Source: Mesorhizobium neociceri (GTDB lineage: Bacteria > Pseudomonadota > Alphaproteobacteria > Rhizobiales > Rhizobiaceae). Taken from it: 64,000 nucleotides of DNA. The notes beneath the pieces are model-generated. The model searched no databases. It was given only the letters and a program-made list of their open reading frames with translations, and was not told where the DNA came from. Where the stretch lies: positions 122,327-186,326 of the forward strand of contig NZ_JACDTY010000014.1 in the NCBI RefSeq assembly GCF_013520985.1. The letters are read 5' to 3'. Below are positions 7,921 through 17,286 of this stretch, piece by piece. The number at the start of each line of letters is the position of its first letter. The stretch's first letter is position 1. Made by a program: the position numbers and the translations under genes.

Positions 7921-8691
7921 ATGAAAATCGCCTCCTTCAATATCAACAACATCAACAGCCGGCTGCAAAACCTGCTGGCCTGGCTGGCGGTCGCAAAACC
8001 CGACGTCGTCTGCCTGCAGGAGTTGAAGGCGCGCGACATGCAGTTTCCGCGCACGGCCCTGGCCGATGCCGGCTATGGCGCGGTGTGGAAGGGCGAGCCG
8101 ACCTGGAATGGCGTCGCCATACTCGCGCGAGGATCCGAGCCGGTGCTGACCGCGGACGCGCTGCCTGGCGACGACGCCGACAGGCAGAGCCGCTACATCG
8201 AGGCGGCCGTCGATGGTGTCGTCATCGCCTGCCTCTATGCGCCCAACGGCAATCCGCAGCCGGGGCCGAAATTCCAGTACAAGCTGGCGTGGCATGAACG
8301 GCTGGAAGCGCATGCCGAACAGCTGTTCGACACCGGCCTGCCGGTGGCGCTGGTCGGCGACTACAACATCGTGCCCGAGCCGCGCGACATCTACGCCACC
8401 CGCTCCTATGACGACAACGCGCTGGTCCAGCCCGAAAGCCGGGCGTCGTTCCAGCGGCTGCTTGAGCAGGGCTGGACGGATGCGCTGCGCAAGAAGCATC
8501 CCAAGGAAACGCTCTACACATTCTGGGATTACCGCCGCAACCGCTGGCCGCGCGATGCCGGCTTGAGACTCGATCACATATTGCTGTCGAAGAAACTGGC
8601 GCGCCGCCTCACTGCCACCGGCATCGATCGCGATGTTCGCGGTGCGGACGGCGCCAGCGACCACGCGCCGGTATGGGTGGAACTGAAGTAG
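7921..8691 (+). CDS. xthA: Exodeoxyribonuclease III
   Basis: 256-residue enzyme that cleaves DNA at abasic sites and degrades 3' ends in base-excision repair. Family motifs are all present: MKIASFNINNINSR at the start, PDVVCLQELKA (metal Glu), GDYNIVPEPRDI, RLDHILLS and SDHAPVWVEL at the C-terminus. The ATG at 7921 gives the usual N-terminus; an in-frame extension to 7846 would read into the repeat. It stands close to ligD and ku, but the repeats between suggest an independent transcript. Confidence 0.95.
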   Translation: MKIASFNINNINSRLQNLLAWLAVAKPDVVCLQELKARDMQFPRTALADAGYGAVWKGEPTWNGVAILARGSEPVLTADALPGDDADRQSRYIEAAVDGVVIACLYAPNGNPQPGPKFQYKLAWHERLEAHAEQLFDTGLPVALVGDYNIVPEPRDIYATRSYDDNALVQPESRASFQRLLEQGWTDALRKKHPKETLYTFWDYRRNRWPRDAGLRLDHILLSKKLARRLTATGIDRDVRGADGASDHAPVWVELK

Positions 8692-8796
8692 CTGCGTGAT
8701 GTCAGCCACTTTCATGCATGACATTTTGCGCTACGCGTTTCATTGCCAGTTTCGTGAATGGGCGGCCGCAAAGCTTGCAGCCCGGGGGAAGAGTCG

Positions 8797-10362
8797 ATGA
8801 ACAGGGGCGCTGACAGGCTGCTTGGACTGCTCTCGCTGGCTATCGGCGTGGTCTGCTTCGCCATACAGCGTCTGGCGCAGGGCGATGCGAGCATCGCGGC
8901 ATCCTTTGCCTCCGTGCACCTGGTTGCCTTGTTCGCGGCCGGCGCGGTCTGTGTGATCGGGGCGCTGTTGTTCTTTGCCGGCCTGTTGCCGGGACGTCCG
9001 AACCAGCCGTCCGGAACACCGCTGTTCGGTCGGGCGGCCGAGGTGCAAAACCCCGGCAGGCCACGGCTGCGGAGAACCTTCCTGGTTCTGCCAGCGATTG
9101 TCGTTCTGGCGTTGCTGGCCGACCAGTTCGGTCCGCTGCGCGCATCCGGCCCGGGCGCTGAGGTAGCCGCCCCGAACGAACCCAAAGCCGGGCCGAAAGG
9201 CCAGGATGTCGCCGGGGTCCCGCCGGACTTGGCGACGCCGCCAGCTCCGCCGGTGCAGGCAGCCAAACCGCCGGAGCCGGCGCAGCCAGCGCCGCCGCCC
9301 ATACCGGCGCAGCCACCCGAGGTCGCTGTTGCCCCGGCTGCCCCGCCACCGGAAGCTGCTCCGCCGCCGGCTCCGGCCATGCCACCCCAGGCCGCGCTTC
9401 CGGCTCCGCCCGAAACCGTCGCGCCATTGCCGCCCGCCGAGCCACCATTGCCGACTGAGCCCGACGGCCACCGCGATGCCGTCGTCTGGCTCGCCGTGTC
9501 TGCCGATGGCCGCGACATCATGAGTGCCAGCACCGACCACATGATCAAGCTCTGGGATATCGCCGGCAAGCGGCTGATCCGCAACCTCGGCGAGCACAAG
9601 GACATGGCGCGCACGGCGCTGTTCATGCCCGACGGCGCCACCGCGCTGACCGCCGGCGACGATGGCGAGATCGTGTTGCGAAAGCTCGCCGACGGCGCGG
9701 TGCTTCATGTCTTCTCGTCGGGCGCGAATGGCGGTGTCCGAAAACTGGCGATCAGCCGGGACGGTAAACGCGCCGTCAGCGGCCACGACACCGGCAACGT
9801 CATCGTCTGGGACCTGGTGAACAAGTCAGCGCTGCATGTGATGACCGGACATGACTGGCCGATCAGCACGGTGGCCATCTCGCCCGACGGCACGCGCGCG
9901 CTCAGCGGCTCCCTCGACGGCACGCTGAAATACTGGGACGTCGAAAGCGGCAAGCAATTGCGCAGCTGGCACGGTCACGAACAGGGCACTTACGGCGCCG
10001 TCTTCACCGCCGACGGCCATCACGCCATCACCGGCAGCGGCGACTACACGATCAAGCTCTGGGACCTCGACACCTTTAGGGAACTGCGCCGCTTCGAAGG
10101 CCACGAAGGCACGGTCTACACGCTCGCGCTGTCGGCCGACGGCAAGCGCCTGGCCTCCGGCTCGCTCGACGGCACGGCGCGACTGTGGGACGTCGACACC
10201 GGCAACCAAATCGCCATGTTCGACAGCCGCACCGGCCCGATCTACGCCGTCGCCTTCGCCCCCGACGGCACGCTGCTCACCGGCGGCGACGACCACACCA
10301 TCAGGGACTGGCCGGCGACGGGCGGCGATAGCGAGATACTGTTCGCCGGCGCGCCGCAGTAG
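8797..10362 (+). CDS. Membrane-anchored WD40-repeat protein
   Basis: 521 residues from the ATG at 8797, preceded by GGGGGAAGAG. The N-terminus has two or three hydrophobic segments (about 7-25, 38-62, 85-103). A long Pro/Ala linker (about 125-225) follows, and then about seven WD40 repeats to the end, with typical GH...D and KLWD elements (STDHMIKLWD, SLDGTLKYWD, SGDYTIKLWD, SLDGTARLWD). This predicts a beta-propeller held outside the inner membrane by a flexible linker, used for protein contacts. It lies 58 bases before the Sel1-repeat gene on the same strand. No enzyme domain is seen. Confidence 0.88.
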   Translation: MNRGADRLLGLLSLAIGVVCFAIQRLAQGDASIAASFASVHLVALFAAGAVCVIGALLFFAGLLPGRPNQPSGTPLFGRAAEVQNPGRPRLRRTFLVLPAIVVLALLADQFGPLRASGPGAEVAAPNEPKAGPKGQDVAGVPPDLATPPAPPVQAAKPPEPAQPAPPPIPAQPPEVAVAPAAPPPEAAPPPAPAMPPQAALPAPPETVAPLPPAEPPLPTEPDGHRDAVVWLAVSADGRDIMSASTDHMIKLWDIAGKRLIRNLGEHKDMARTALFMPDGATALTAGDDGEIVLRKLADGAVLHVFSSGANGGVRKLAISRDGKRAVSGHDTGNVIVWDLVNKSALHVMTGHDWPISTVAISPDGTRALSGSLDGTLKYWDVESGKQLRSWHGHEQGTYGAVFTADGHHAITGSGDYTIKLWDLDTFRELRRFEGHEGTVYTLALSADGKRLASGSLDGTARLWDVDTGNQIAMFDSRTGPIYAVAFAPDGTLLTGGDDHTIRDWPATGGDSEILFAGAPQ

Positions 10363-10420
10363 CGCGACGTCCAATGCTTTGGATATTCCAGAACAGCCTG
10401 GCTTGCGCTAAGGATTACTG

Positions 10421-12475
10421 GTGGCTGCAAATGGATTGGGGACCGTGAGCAACAACGACTGGCCGCCCAAAGTGGATACACCTGTCTACAGCCCGCCCAA
10501 GTCGCGTCGCCGAGGGGTCCTCACCGTCGTTCTGGGGTTGCTGGCCGTTTTTGTGCTGCTCGGTCCTGTCCGAAATTACTATGCGCAGTGGTCGGCGGCA
10601 CAAAAGGGTGCAGCGGCTCTCCAGGCAAAGGATTATGCCGAGGTATTCCGTCAAATGAAGGTCATGGCGGACGCTGGCAATGTCGACGCACAAGGCCAAC
10701 TTGGCGCGCTGTACTGGCGCGGCGAGGGCGTGGCGCAAAATGACGGCCAGGCGGTGTATTGGTGGAAGAAATCCGCCGATGGCGGCAATGCGGAAGCTAT
10801 AGCCGCGCTGGGTCAAGCCTACTTTGCCGGCAGGGGCGTCGAAAAGGACAGTCGGCTTGCCGAGAGTTTTTCACGAAAGGCCGCCGACAAAGGCAACATC
10901 AATGGGCAGTACCAACTCGGTGTCTTGTACTGGCAAGGCCAGGGGGTGGCGCAAAGTTATGAGCAGGCTCTCTATTGGTGGCGCAAGGCGGCCGATAAGG
11001 GGAGCGGGGAAGCCGCATATTCTCTCGGCCAAGCCTATTTCAACGGCCAAGGGGTCGAAAGAAACGATCAACTGGCGTTGAAGTTCTCCCGGCAGTCAGC
11101 CGACACGGGCAATGCGAATGGTCAGTACACCGTCGGCGTCCTGTATGCGCAGGGCCGCGGCGTTGCGCAAAGCTATGAGCAGGCTGTCTCCTGGTGGCGC
11201 AAGGCGGCTGATCAAGGAAACGCGGAGGCCGCTTTCTGTCTCGGCCGTGCCTACTATCTCGGTCAAGGCCGCACGAAGGATGATCAGGCCGCCGTAATGT
11301 GGGTGAAAAAGGCGGCCGATGCCGGCGAGCCGAATGCCCAGGCCCTGCTGGGCACCTTGTATTCGCGGGGGCACGGCGTTGGTCAGGATGACCGTCTTGC
11401 ATTCGAATGGTGGATGAAGGCCGCAACCGCCGGTCTGGCGGAAGCCCAATACGCGGTGGCGGCTGCATATGGTCAGGGAAAAGGAACAGCCAGGGACGAC
11501 AGCCAGACATTTGCGTGGATGAACAAGGCTGCCAATCAGGGCTTTGTGTTCGCTCAGTCGAATCTGGGCGGATATTATTCGATGGGCCAAGGCGTCGCGA
11601 AGAGCGCCGACCAGGCGGTCTATTGGTGGCGCAAGGCCGCGGAAGCGGGGAATGCCGAAGCCGGTGCCAATCTGGCCCGGGCGTATTCCCTCGGCGAAGG
11701 CGTCGGGCGGGACGATGCGTTGGCCGCGACTTGGGCACAAAAGGCTTCCGACGGTGGAAATGCCGACGCTCAGTACCTGCTTGGCGTCTTTTACCACGAG
11801 GGCCACGGCGTTGCGCAAGACAATGATCTTGCCTTCCAATGGTGGATGAAGGCCGCCCTCAAAGGTCATGTGGTCGCGCAGTACAATGTCGGGGTCGTGT
11901 ATCGGGACGGGCAAGGCGTTGGGAAGGATGAGAGGCAGGCATTCGACTGGCTGAGCAAGGCGGCCGACAAGGGCAATGACCTTGCGCAGGTCGCTCTCGG
12001 TGGGCTGTATTGGGATGGTATGGGAGTAACGAAGGACCCCGTTCAGGCGGCAGGGCTCTGGCGCAAAGCCGCCGACCAGGGCAATGCCTTCGCGCAGAAA
12101 GCGCTGGGCACAGCCTATTCCGAGGGTGTCGGCGTTGCGCAAAGCGGTGCGGATGCGGCGGCCTGGTGGTTCAAGGCGGCGCGGCAGGGAAATGTCGATG
12201 CCCAGCTCAGTTTGGCCTATGCCTCGGCCAACGGCGTAGGCATTACAAGAGACGACAAGGCTGCTGAGTCCTGGTGGCTGGAAGCAGCAAGGGCCGGCAA
12301 TGTCGATGCCGAGTTCAGTCTGGGCTCGCTCTATTACCGCGGCATCGGTGGGAAGCCAAACTACGAGGAAGCTGGCAAATGGTTTCTCAAGGCTGCGGCC
12401 CACGGTAATTCCAGCGCCAAGACCTTTCTCGACCTGATGAAGGAAAACGGCCAGTTCGACAGCAAGACGCTATGA
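10421..12475 (+). CDS. Sel1-like repeat protein with N-terminal membrane anchor
   Basis: 684-residue protein. A single hydrophobic segment (about residues 29-47, VLTVVLGLLAVFVLLGPV) is followed by about sixteen Sel1-type 36-residue repeats of the form A...LG.LY..G.GV..D...A..WW.KAA..GN. It starts at a GTG at 10421 with AAGGA upstream. Sel1 repeats form alpha-solenoids that assemble membrane or signalling complexes, as in ExoR/PodJ-type proteins. Same strand and spacing suggest it is made with the WD40 protein upstream. Its partner is unknown. Confidence 0.9.
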   Translation: MAANGLGTVSNNDWPPKVDTPVYSPPKSRRRGVLTVVLGLLAVFVLLGPVRNYYAQWSAAQKGAAALQAKDYAEVFRQMKVMADAGNVDAQGQLGALYWRGEGVAQNDGQAVYWWKKSADGGNAEAIAALGQAYFAGRGVEKDSRLAESFSRKAADKGNINGQYQLGVLYWQGQGVAQSYEQALYWWRKAADKGSGEAAYSLGQAYFNGQGVERNDQLALKFSRQSADTGNANGQYTVGVLYAQGRGVAQSYEQAVSWWRKAADQGNAEAAFCLGRAYYLGQGRTKDDQAAVMWVKKAADAGEPNAQALLGTLYSRGHGVGQDDRLAFEWWMKAATAGLAEAQYAVAAAYGQGKGTARDDSQTFAWMNKAANQGFVFAQSNLGGYYSMGQGVAKSADQAVYWWRKAAEAGNAEAGANLARAYSLGEGVGRDDALAATWAQKASDGGNADAQYLLGVFYHEGHGVAQDNDLAFQWWMKAALKGHVVAQYNVGVVYRDGQGVGKDERQAFDWLSKAADKGNDLAQVALGGLYWDGMGVTKDPVQAAGLWRKAADQGNAFAQKALGTAYSEGVGVAQSGADAAAWWFKAARQGNVDAQLSLAYASANGVGITRDDKAAESWWLEAARAGNVDAEFSLGSLYYRGIGGKPNYEEAGKWFLKAAAHGNSSAKTFLDLMKENGQFDSKTL

Positions 12476-12671
12476 GCTGAGTGCTCAAGCAACGCTGGCG
12501 ATAGCCGGCGACCAAGTGAGCGCCGCATCGGCAGCTTCGTTCAATCCCGAGCCTGGACCGGCTCCGGATGGCGCAGAAATGTGAGCGGTCCAGGCAAGGT
12601 CGTGTCATATAACGGACATCGGCAGCGGATACCAAAAACTGTCTTTTATCAGTCAATTTTGGAGGTCACTT

Positions 12672-14414
12672 ATGCTTCGCCCCCTCATCGCGCTTGCCGT
12701 TACGACAAGTCTTGCCAGCGCTGCTGGTGCAGCCACGATCTATCCTCTCGACCGCGCCACGATCCTCGCCCAATCTCCCTTCGACCTGAAGGTCGAGTTC
12801 GACAAGGTCGTCACCCCAGACCAAGTCACGGTGACGATCAACGGCAAGCCGGTCGAAGAGGTCCTCGGCAAGAAGGTCGAGTTCGTGGAGAAGGAAGAGG
12901 GGGTCGATGCCTCCGCCATTTTGATCCGCGCCGCCAGCATCGCCCAGCCCGGCACCTATGAGATCGAAGCCAAGGCCGGCGATGAGACCAAGTCCGTCAA
13001 ATGGGAGGTGTTCGGAACCTCTGCGACGCCGCGCGCCAGGAACGTCATCTTCCTGCTCGGCGACGGCATGTCGGTTGCGCACCGCACCGGCGCGCGGATC
13101 ATGTCCAAGGGCATGACCGAAGGCAAGGCGAACGGCCGGCTCAACATGGACGATCTCGACCATATGGCCTTTATCGGCACGTCGTCGACCAACGCCATCG
13201 CCACCGACAGCGCCAACACCATGTCGGCCTACATGACCGGTCACAAGACGGCGGTGAACGCGCTCGGCGTCTATGCCGACCGCACCAAGCCGAGCCAGGA
13301 TGACCCGAAGGTCGAGACCATCGCCGAGGCTTTGCGGCGCACCGGCAAGAAGTCGATCGGCGTCGTCTCGACGGCCGAGGTCGAGGACGCCACCCCGGCA
13401 GCAGTCGTCTCTCATACCCGCAGCCGCGGCGACAAGGCCGACATCGTCGGCATGTTCTACCAGACGCAGCCCGAAATCATTCTCGGCGGCGGCTCCGCCT
13501 ATTTCCTGCCGCAGAGCACGGCTGGCTCCAAGCGCAAGGACGACACCGACTACATCGCGAAATTCCGCGATGCCGGATACGCGCTTGCCACCGACAAGAC
13601 CGAACTCGAGGCCGCGTCCAAGACCAACACCGGCAAGATCCTCGGCCTGTTCCACACCGGCAACATGGATGTCACGCTCGACCGCGATTTCCTTAAGAAG
13701 GGCACCGTGGAAACCTTCCCCAATCAGCCGGGTCTGGTCGAAATGACCAATGTTGCGCTCGGCGAACTGTCGAAGAATCCGGAAGGCTTCTTCCTGATGG
13801 TCGAAGGCGCCTCGATCGACAAGATGTCGCATCCGATGGACTGGGAGCGCTCCATGGTCGAGGTCATCGAGTTCGACAAGGCAGTTGGAGCCGCCGTGGA
13901 ATTCGCCAAGACCCATCCCGATACGATGATCGTCGTCACCGGCGACCATACCCACAGCGTCTCCATCGTCGGCACCATCGACGACAACAAGCCAGGCCCC
14001 GACATGCGCGACAAGGTCGGCACCTACGCCGACGCCGGCTTCCCGAACTACGAGGACAAGAACAACGACGGCTACCCCGATAGCGTCGATGTCTCGCGCC
14101 GCCTGGCAATCTTCGGCGCCAACTTCCCGGACTACTACGAGACGTTCCGCCCGAAGCTCGACGGCCCGTTCGTGCCGGCGGTGCAGAACGAGAGCAAGCA
14201 GTATGTCGCCAACGAGAAGTACAAGGACGTGCCCGGCGCCGTGCTGCGCATCGGCAATCTGCCGAAGTCGGCCGATAGCGCGGTCCATGCCGTCGATGAC
14301 GTCGTGTTGCAGGCCACCGGCCCAGGCGCGGAAGGGTTCAAGGGCTACATGGAGGAGAGCGACGTCTACAAGGTCCTTGCCGATGCGCTCGGACTGGCGC
14401 CGGCGACGAACTGA
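12672..14414 (+). CDS. Secreted alkaline phosphatase
   Basis: 580 residues with a Sec signal peptide (about 1-20, ending AAGAA), so periplasmic. An N-terminal domain of about 110 residues (HYR/Ig-like by its VTVTINGKPV pattern) precedes the alkaline phosphatase core. Core motifs are the metal-binding IFLLGDGMSVAH, the nucleophile region TDSANTMSAYMTGHKT and the zinc-site VVTGDHTHS. It would release phosphate from monoesters. GGAGGT stands 6 bases before the ATG. The downstream ABC exporter genes are on the same strand. No Pho box was recognised in the 196-base upstream gap. Confidence 0.93.
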   Translation: MLRPLIALAVTTSLASAAGAATIYPLDRATILAQSPFDLKVEFDKVVTPDQVTVTINGKPVEEVLGKKVEFVEKEEGVDASAILIRAASIAQPGTYEIEAKAGDETKSVKWEVFGTSATPRARNVIFLLGDGMSVAHRTGARIMSKGMTEGKANGRLNMDDLDHMAFIGTSSTNAIATDSANTMSAYMTGHKTAVNALGVYADRTKPSQDDPKVETIAEALRRTGKKSIGVVSTAEVEDATPAAVVSHTRSRGDKADIVGMFYQTQPEIILGGGSAYFLPQSTAGSKRKDDTDYIAKFRDAGYALATDKTELEAASKTNTGKILGLFHTGNMDVTLDRDFLKKGTVETFPNQPGLVEMTNVALGELSKNPEGFFLMVEGASIDKMSHPMDWERSMVEVIEFDKAVGAAVEFAKTHPDTMIVVTGDHTHSVSIVGTIDDNKPGPDMRDKVGTYADAGFPNYEDKNNDGYPDSVDVSRRLAIFGANFPDYYETFRPKLDGPFVPAVQNESKQYVANEKYKDVPGAVLRIGNLPKSADSAVHAVDDVVLQATGPGAEGFKGYMEESDVYKVLADALGLAPATN

Positions 14415-14441
14415 GCCGCGCAGTCTATGATGATCCCGGCG

Positions 14442-14468
14442 GCTCCATCCGGCGCTTGCGGATGGAGC
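14442..14468 (+). terminator. Hairpin after the phosphatase gene
   Basis: A perfect 10-base-pair stem (GCTCCATCCG with CGGATGGAGC) closes a 7-base loop 27 bases after the phosphatase stop. No T run follows, so it may attenuate, protect the 3' end or act with Rho rather than terminate by itself. Confidence 0.5.
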
Positions 14469-14521
14469 GGGCAGGGACGATGGTTCGGGCGCTGACGGTG
14501 CCCGTGCCGGTCGACAAGGGA

Positions 14522-14989
14522 ATGGCAATCATGGAGTGCAGACCGATCACCCGTCGCGGCATGCTGCTCGGTTCGGCTACGCTCTGTCTTGCGGCGGCTC
14601 TGCGCGGCGCGTCGGCCGCGTCCTCGCCGCTCACCTTCGATGACCTCTACGCCAAGATCGGCGTGCTCGGCATGAGCTTTTCCGACAAGGTCAAGATGCT
14701 TGCCGGCCAGAACGTCACCATGCAGGGTTTCATGGCGCCGCCGCTCAAGGCCGAGGCGAAATTCTTCGTCCTGACCGAGATACCGATGGCGCTGTGTCCG
14801 TTCTGCTCGTCCGACGCCGACTGGCCGGACAACATCGTCGTCATCTATCTTGACCAGGCGCAAACCTTCGAACAGGCCAACGCCCTCATTGAAGTGGGAG
14901 GCAGACTGGAAGTCGGCTCGTGGACCGATCCGGAAACCGGCTTCGTCAGCCTTTTGCGCATCGTCGACGCGCATTTCCAGCGGGCGTAG
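14522..14989 (+). CDS. Tat-exported small protein of an ABC exporter operon
   Basis: 155 residues starting at the ATG at 14522. Its N-terminus is a twin-arginine signal (ITRRGMLLGSATL followed by a hydrophobic stretch and ASA), so it is probably periplasmic. The mature part contains GFMAPPLKAEAKFFVLTEIP, then a CPFC motif followed by DNIVVIYL, resembling OB-fold periplasmic proteins that accompany LolD/FtsX-like transporters. The two Cys could bind metal or form a disulfide. It ends 5 bases before the ATPase gene. The function is inferred from position only. Confidence 0.7.
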   Translation: MAIMECRPITRRGMLLGSATLCLAAALRGASAASSPLTFDDLYAKIGVLGMSFSDKVKMLAGQNVTMQGFMAPPLKAEAKFFVLTEIPMALCPFCSSDADWPDNIVVIYLDQAQTFEQANALIEVGGRLEVGSWTDPETGFVSLLRIVDAHFQRA

Positions 14990-14994
14990 CGATC

Positions 14995-15705
14995 ATGCTC
15001 GGCCTGTCCATGCGCGATTTGCGGGTCTCCTTCCGCGACCTTGAGAAGCCGGCGCTGGCCGTGCCTGCGCTGGACATCAGGCCCGGCGAAAAAGTCGCCG
15101 TGACCGGGCCTTCGGGATCGGGCAAGACGACGTTCATCAACATCGTGACCGGGTTGGAAAGGACACGCCACGGTTCGGTGCGCTGGAGCGATACCGAGCT
15201 TTCCAGCCTCTCCGAAGCCAGGCGCGACCGCTGGCGTTCCGCCCATGTCGGCCTGGTCATGCAGGAGTTCTACCTCTGCCCCGGCCTGTCGGCGCTGGAA
15301 AACGTGCTGTTGCCCGGCCGATTGTCGAGGGTCCGCCCGGTGGCCGAGTTGAAGGCGGAAGGATTGCGGCTGCTCGAACGGGTCGAAATCTCGCGTCCGG
15401 GACAGCCGGTCGAGACCATGTCGCGCGGGCAGATGCAGCGGGTCGCCGTTGCCCGGGCGCTGGTCACAAGACCGGCCATTGTCGTCGCCGACGAGCCGAC
15501 CGCCAGCCTCGACGCGGATGCCGGAATTGCGGTGGCGAACCTATTGCTGCAATTGGCCGGCGAGGCGGGAACCACCCTCATCGTCGCGAGTCATGAAAAA
15601 CGGCTCATAGAAAGGCTGGATCGGATGATCCGTTTGGAAGCCGGTCAGGTGACGCGCGATACCGGCGCGTTGCAGGAGATGGCCGAGCGCGATGAAGCTT
15701 TCTGA
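14995..15705 (+). CDS. ABC transporter ATPase, LolD/MacB type
   Basis: 236-residue ATP-binding subunit. Walker A is GPSGSGKTT, the Q-loop is in HVGLVMQEFYLCPGLSALENV, the signature is a variant (MSRGQMQRVAVARAL instead of LSGGQ) and Walker B is IVVADEPTASLD. The start is the ATG at 14995, shortly after the previous stop. It works with the FtsX-type permease 36 bases downstream and probably with the Tat-exported protein upstream. Such systems export or extract envelope substrates rather than import nutrients. Confidence 0.9.
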   Translation: MLGLSMRDLRVSFRDLEKPALAVPALDIRPGEKVAVTGPSGSGKTTFINIVTGLERTRHGSVRWSDTELSSLSEARRDRWRSAHVGLVMQEFYLCPGLSALENVLLPGRLSRVRPVAELKAEGLRLLERVEISRPGQPVETMSRGQMQRVAVARALVTRPAIVVADEPTASLDADAGIAVANLLLQLAGEAGTTLIVASHEKRLIERLDRMIRLEAGQVTRDTGALQEMAERDEAF

Positions 15706-15741
15706 GCTCGCCTTTGAAAATTTGGAAAAAAGGAAGTACCG

Positions 15742-16989
15742 ATGCTCCGCTTCATCGCCGCGGATCTGAGGCGACACTGGATCGGCGTGGCCGCCGTGGC
15801 GCTGCTGATCGCGCTTGCCACCGCGCTCGGCGTTGCGGTGACGCTCAGTGAGCGGGCGCTGCGGCTGGGCAGCGCGCAGGCGGCTGATGCCTTCGACCTC
15901 GTGATCGGCGCGCCCGGCAGCGAAACGCAATTGGTGCTGTCCTCGGTGTTTCTGCAGGCGGCACCGCTGTCGCTGATGCCGGGCGATGTGCTGTCCGGTC
16001 TCGTCAGGGACAAGCGGGTGGCCTGGGCGGCGCCGGTCGGTTTCGGTGATTTCGTCGAAAACTTTCCGATCGTCGGAACCACACAGGCGCTGGTCGACGG
16101 ATTGGGCGGTGTCTCCGAAGGCCGCACATTTACGCGACTTGGCGATGCGCTGGTCGGCGCCTCCGTGCCCAAAAGCGTCGGCGCCCGCTTTCATCCCGCG
16201 CACGGACAGCTGCATGCGGCAACCGAAATCCACAATGATTTCACCTATACGATTGTCGGCCGTCTCAGCCCCACCGGCACGGCCTGGGACCGGGCGATCA
16301 TCGTTCCGATAGAGGCGGTGTGGCATGTTCATAAACACGAGAATGGCCGCGCTGGAATAGCAGCACTTGTCGAGCAGGTTGACGCAAAAGACGGGACTGA
16401 GCTGCACGGTTTCGATACGCCGATCAACCCCGAAGCCGTTCTCGATCCTTCGGCGCCTGGCCTGCCGGCCGTCCTGGTGAAGCCGCACACCATCGCCGAC
16501 GCCTACAAGCTACGCCAGCAATATCGCAGCGACCGCACGCTGGCGGTCTTTCCCGGCGAAGTGCTGACCCGGCTTTACGGTACGCTCGGCGATGCCCGGC
16601 GCATCCTGTCCGTGGTGGCGGCCGGCGCGCAGTTCCTCGTCGCGGCGGCAATCCTTCTGGTCGTCATCGTCCATGTTCTGCAGCGACGGCACCAGATCGG
16701 CGCCTTGCGCGCCTTCGGAGCGCCGCGCCAGGTGGTGTTTGGGATCGTCTGGGTGGAAACGTTCGTCATCGTCGGCGCCGGCGTCCTGCTCGGCTTCCTC
16801 TTCGGCTATCTGGCAGCCCGGACGATCGCGCATGCGATGGCCGAGACCAGCGGTTTCGCTATGCCGGTGACGTTCCGCATCGAGGATATGCGCTCAGTGC
16901 TGATCCTGCTTGTCGTGGCGGGCCTAGCCGCGGTGGTGCCGTCGATCCTCGCCTATCGGCAATCGCCGGCGCAGGCGCTGAGGAACTGA
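15742..16989 (+). CDS. FtsX-like permease of an ABC exporter
   Basis: 415-residue permease with the MacB/FtsX layout: one N-terminal membrane helix (about 15-35), a large periplasmic domain (about 40-275) and three C-terminal helices (about 290-315, 335-360, 375-400) around RRHQIGALRAFGAPRQVVFGIVW. AAGGAAG precedes the ATG. It is the membrane partner of the ATPase at 14995. It ends at AQALRN, as members of this family often do. Confidence 0.9.
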   Translation: MLRFIAADLRRHWIGVAAVALLIALATALGVAVTLSERALRLGSAQAADAFDLVIGAPGSETQLVLSSVFLQAAPLSLMPGDVLSGLVRDKRVAWAAPVGFGDFVENFPIVGTTQALVDGLGGVSEGRTFTRLGDALVGASVPKSVGARFHPAHGQLHAATEIHNDFTYTIVGRLSPTGTAWDRAIIVPIEAVWHVHKHENGRAGIAALVEQVDAKDGTELHGFDTPINPEAVLDPSAPGLPAVLVKPHTIADAYKLRQQYRSDRTLAVFPGEVLTRLYGTLGDARRILSVVAAGAQFLVAAAILLVVIVHVLQRRHQIGALRAFGAPRQVVFGIVWVETFVIVGAGVLLGFLFGYLAARTIAHAMAETSGFAMPVTFRIEDMRSVLILLVVAGLAAVVPSILAYRQSPAQALRN

Positions 16990-17010
16990 AACCGGGTTGG
17001 CGACGCTGCC

Positions 17011-17197
17011 GATCTCCCCCCTTGTGGGGGAGATGTCCGGCAGGACAGAGGGGGGCGCGAAGGATCGCGACCTCCGATGAAGTTTCGCGCTATCCGACAT
17101 GCAATTTCGATGTGACGTTATCCGGTTTTATCGAGAGGCTGGCGGGACAGCGCCCCCCTCTGGCCTGCCGGCCATCTCCCCCACGAGGGGGGAGATC
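17011..17197. repeat. Bipartite inverted-repeat element, family C
   Basis: The left end (17011-17058) and the right end (17150-17197) are near-perfect inverted copies. Each contains a C/G-rich hairpin (ATCTCCCCC ... GGGGGAGAT) followed by a second shared block (GGCAGG, GGGGGGCGC). The 90-base centre has no reading frame. The same C/G hairpin occurs alone at 19321-19346. Confidence 0.75.
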
Positions 17198-17286
17198 AGC
17201 AGCTTCGTTGTCATGCCGCCGTTTGAGGCGTGACACTTGCATCGCCCGATGCCAAGACTCTTGTGCCGCTGCACCTTGAGTATACC

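Noticed and set aside
12666..14528. 620-codon open frame on the minus strand opposite the alkaline phosphatase
   Set aside because: It is the antisense shadow of a high-G+C gene: low-complexity His/Arg/Gly-rich sequence, no family motif and no ribosome site.
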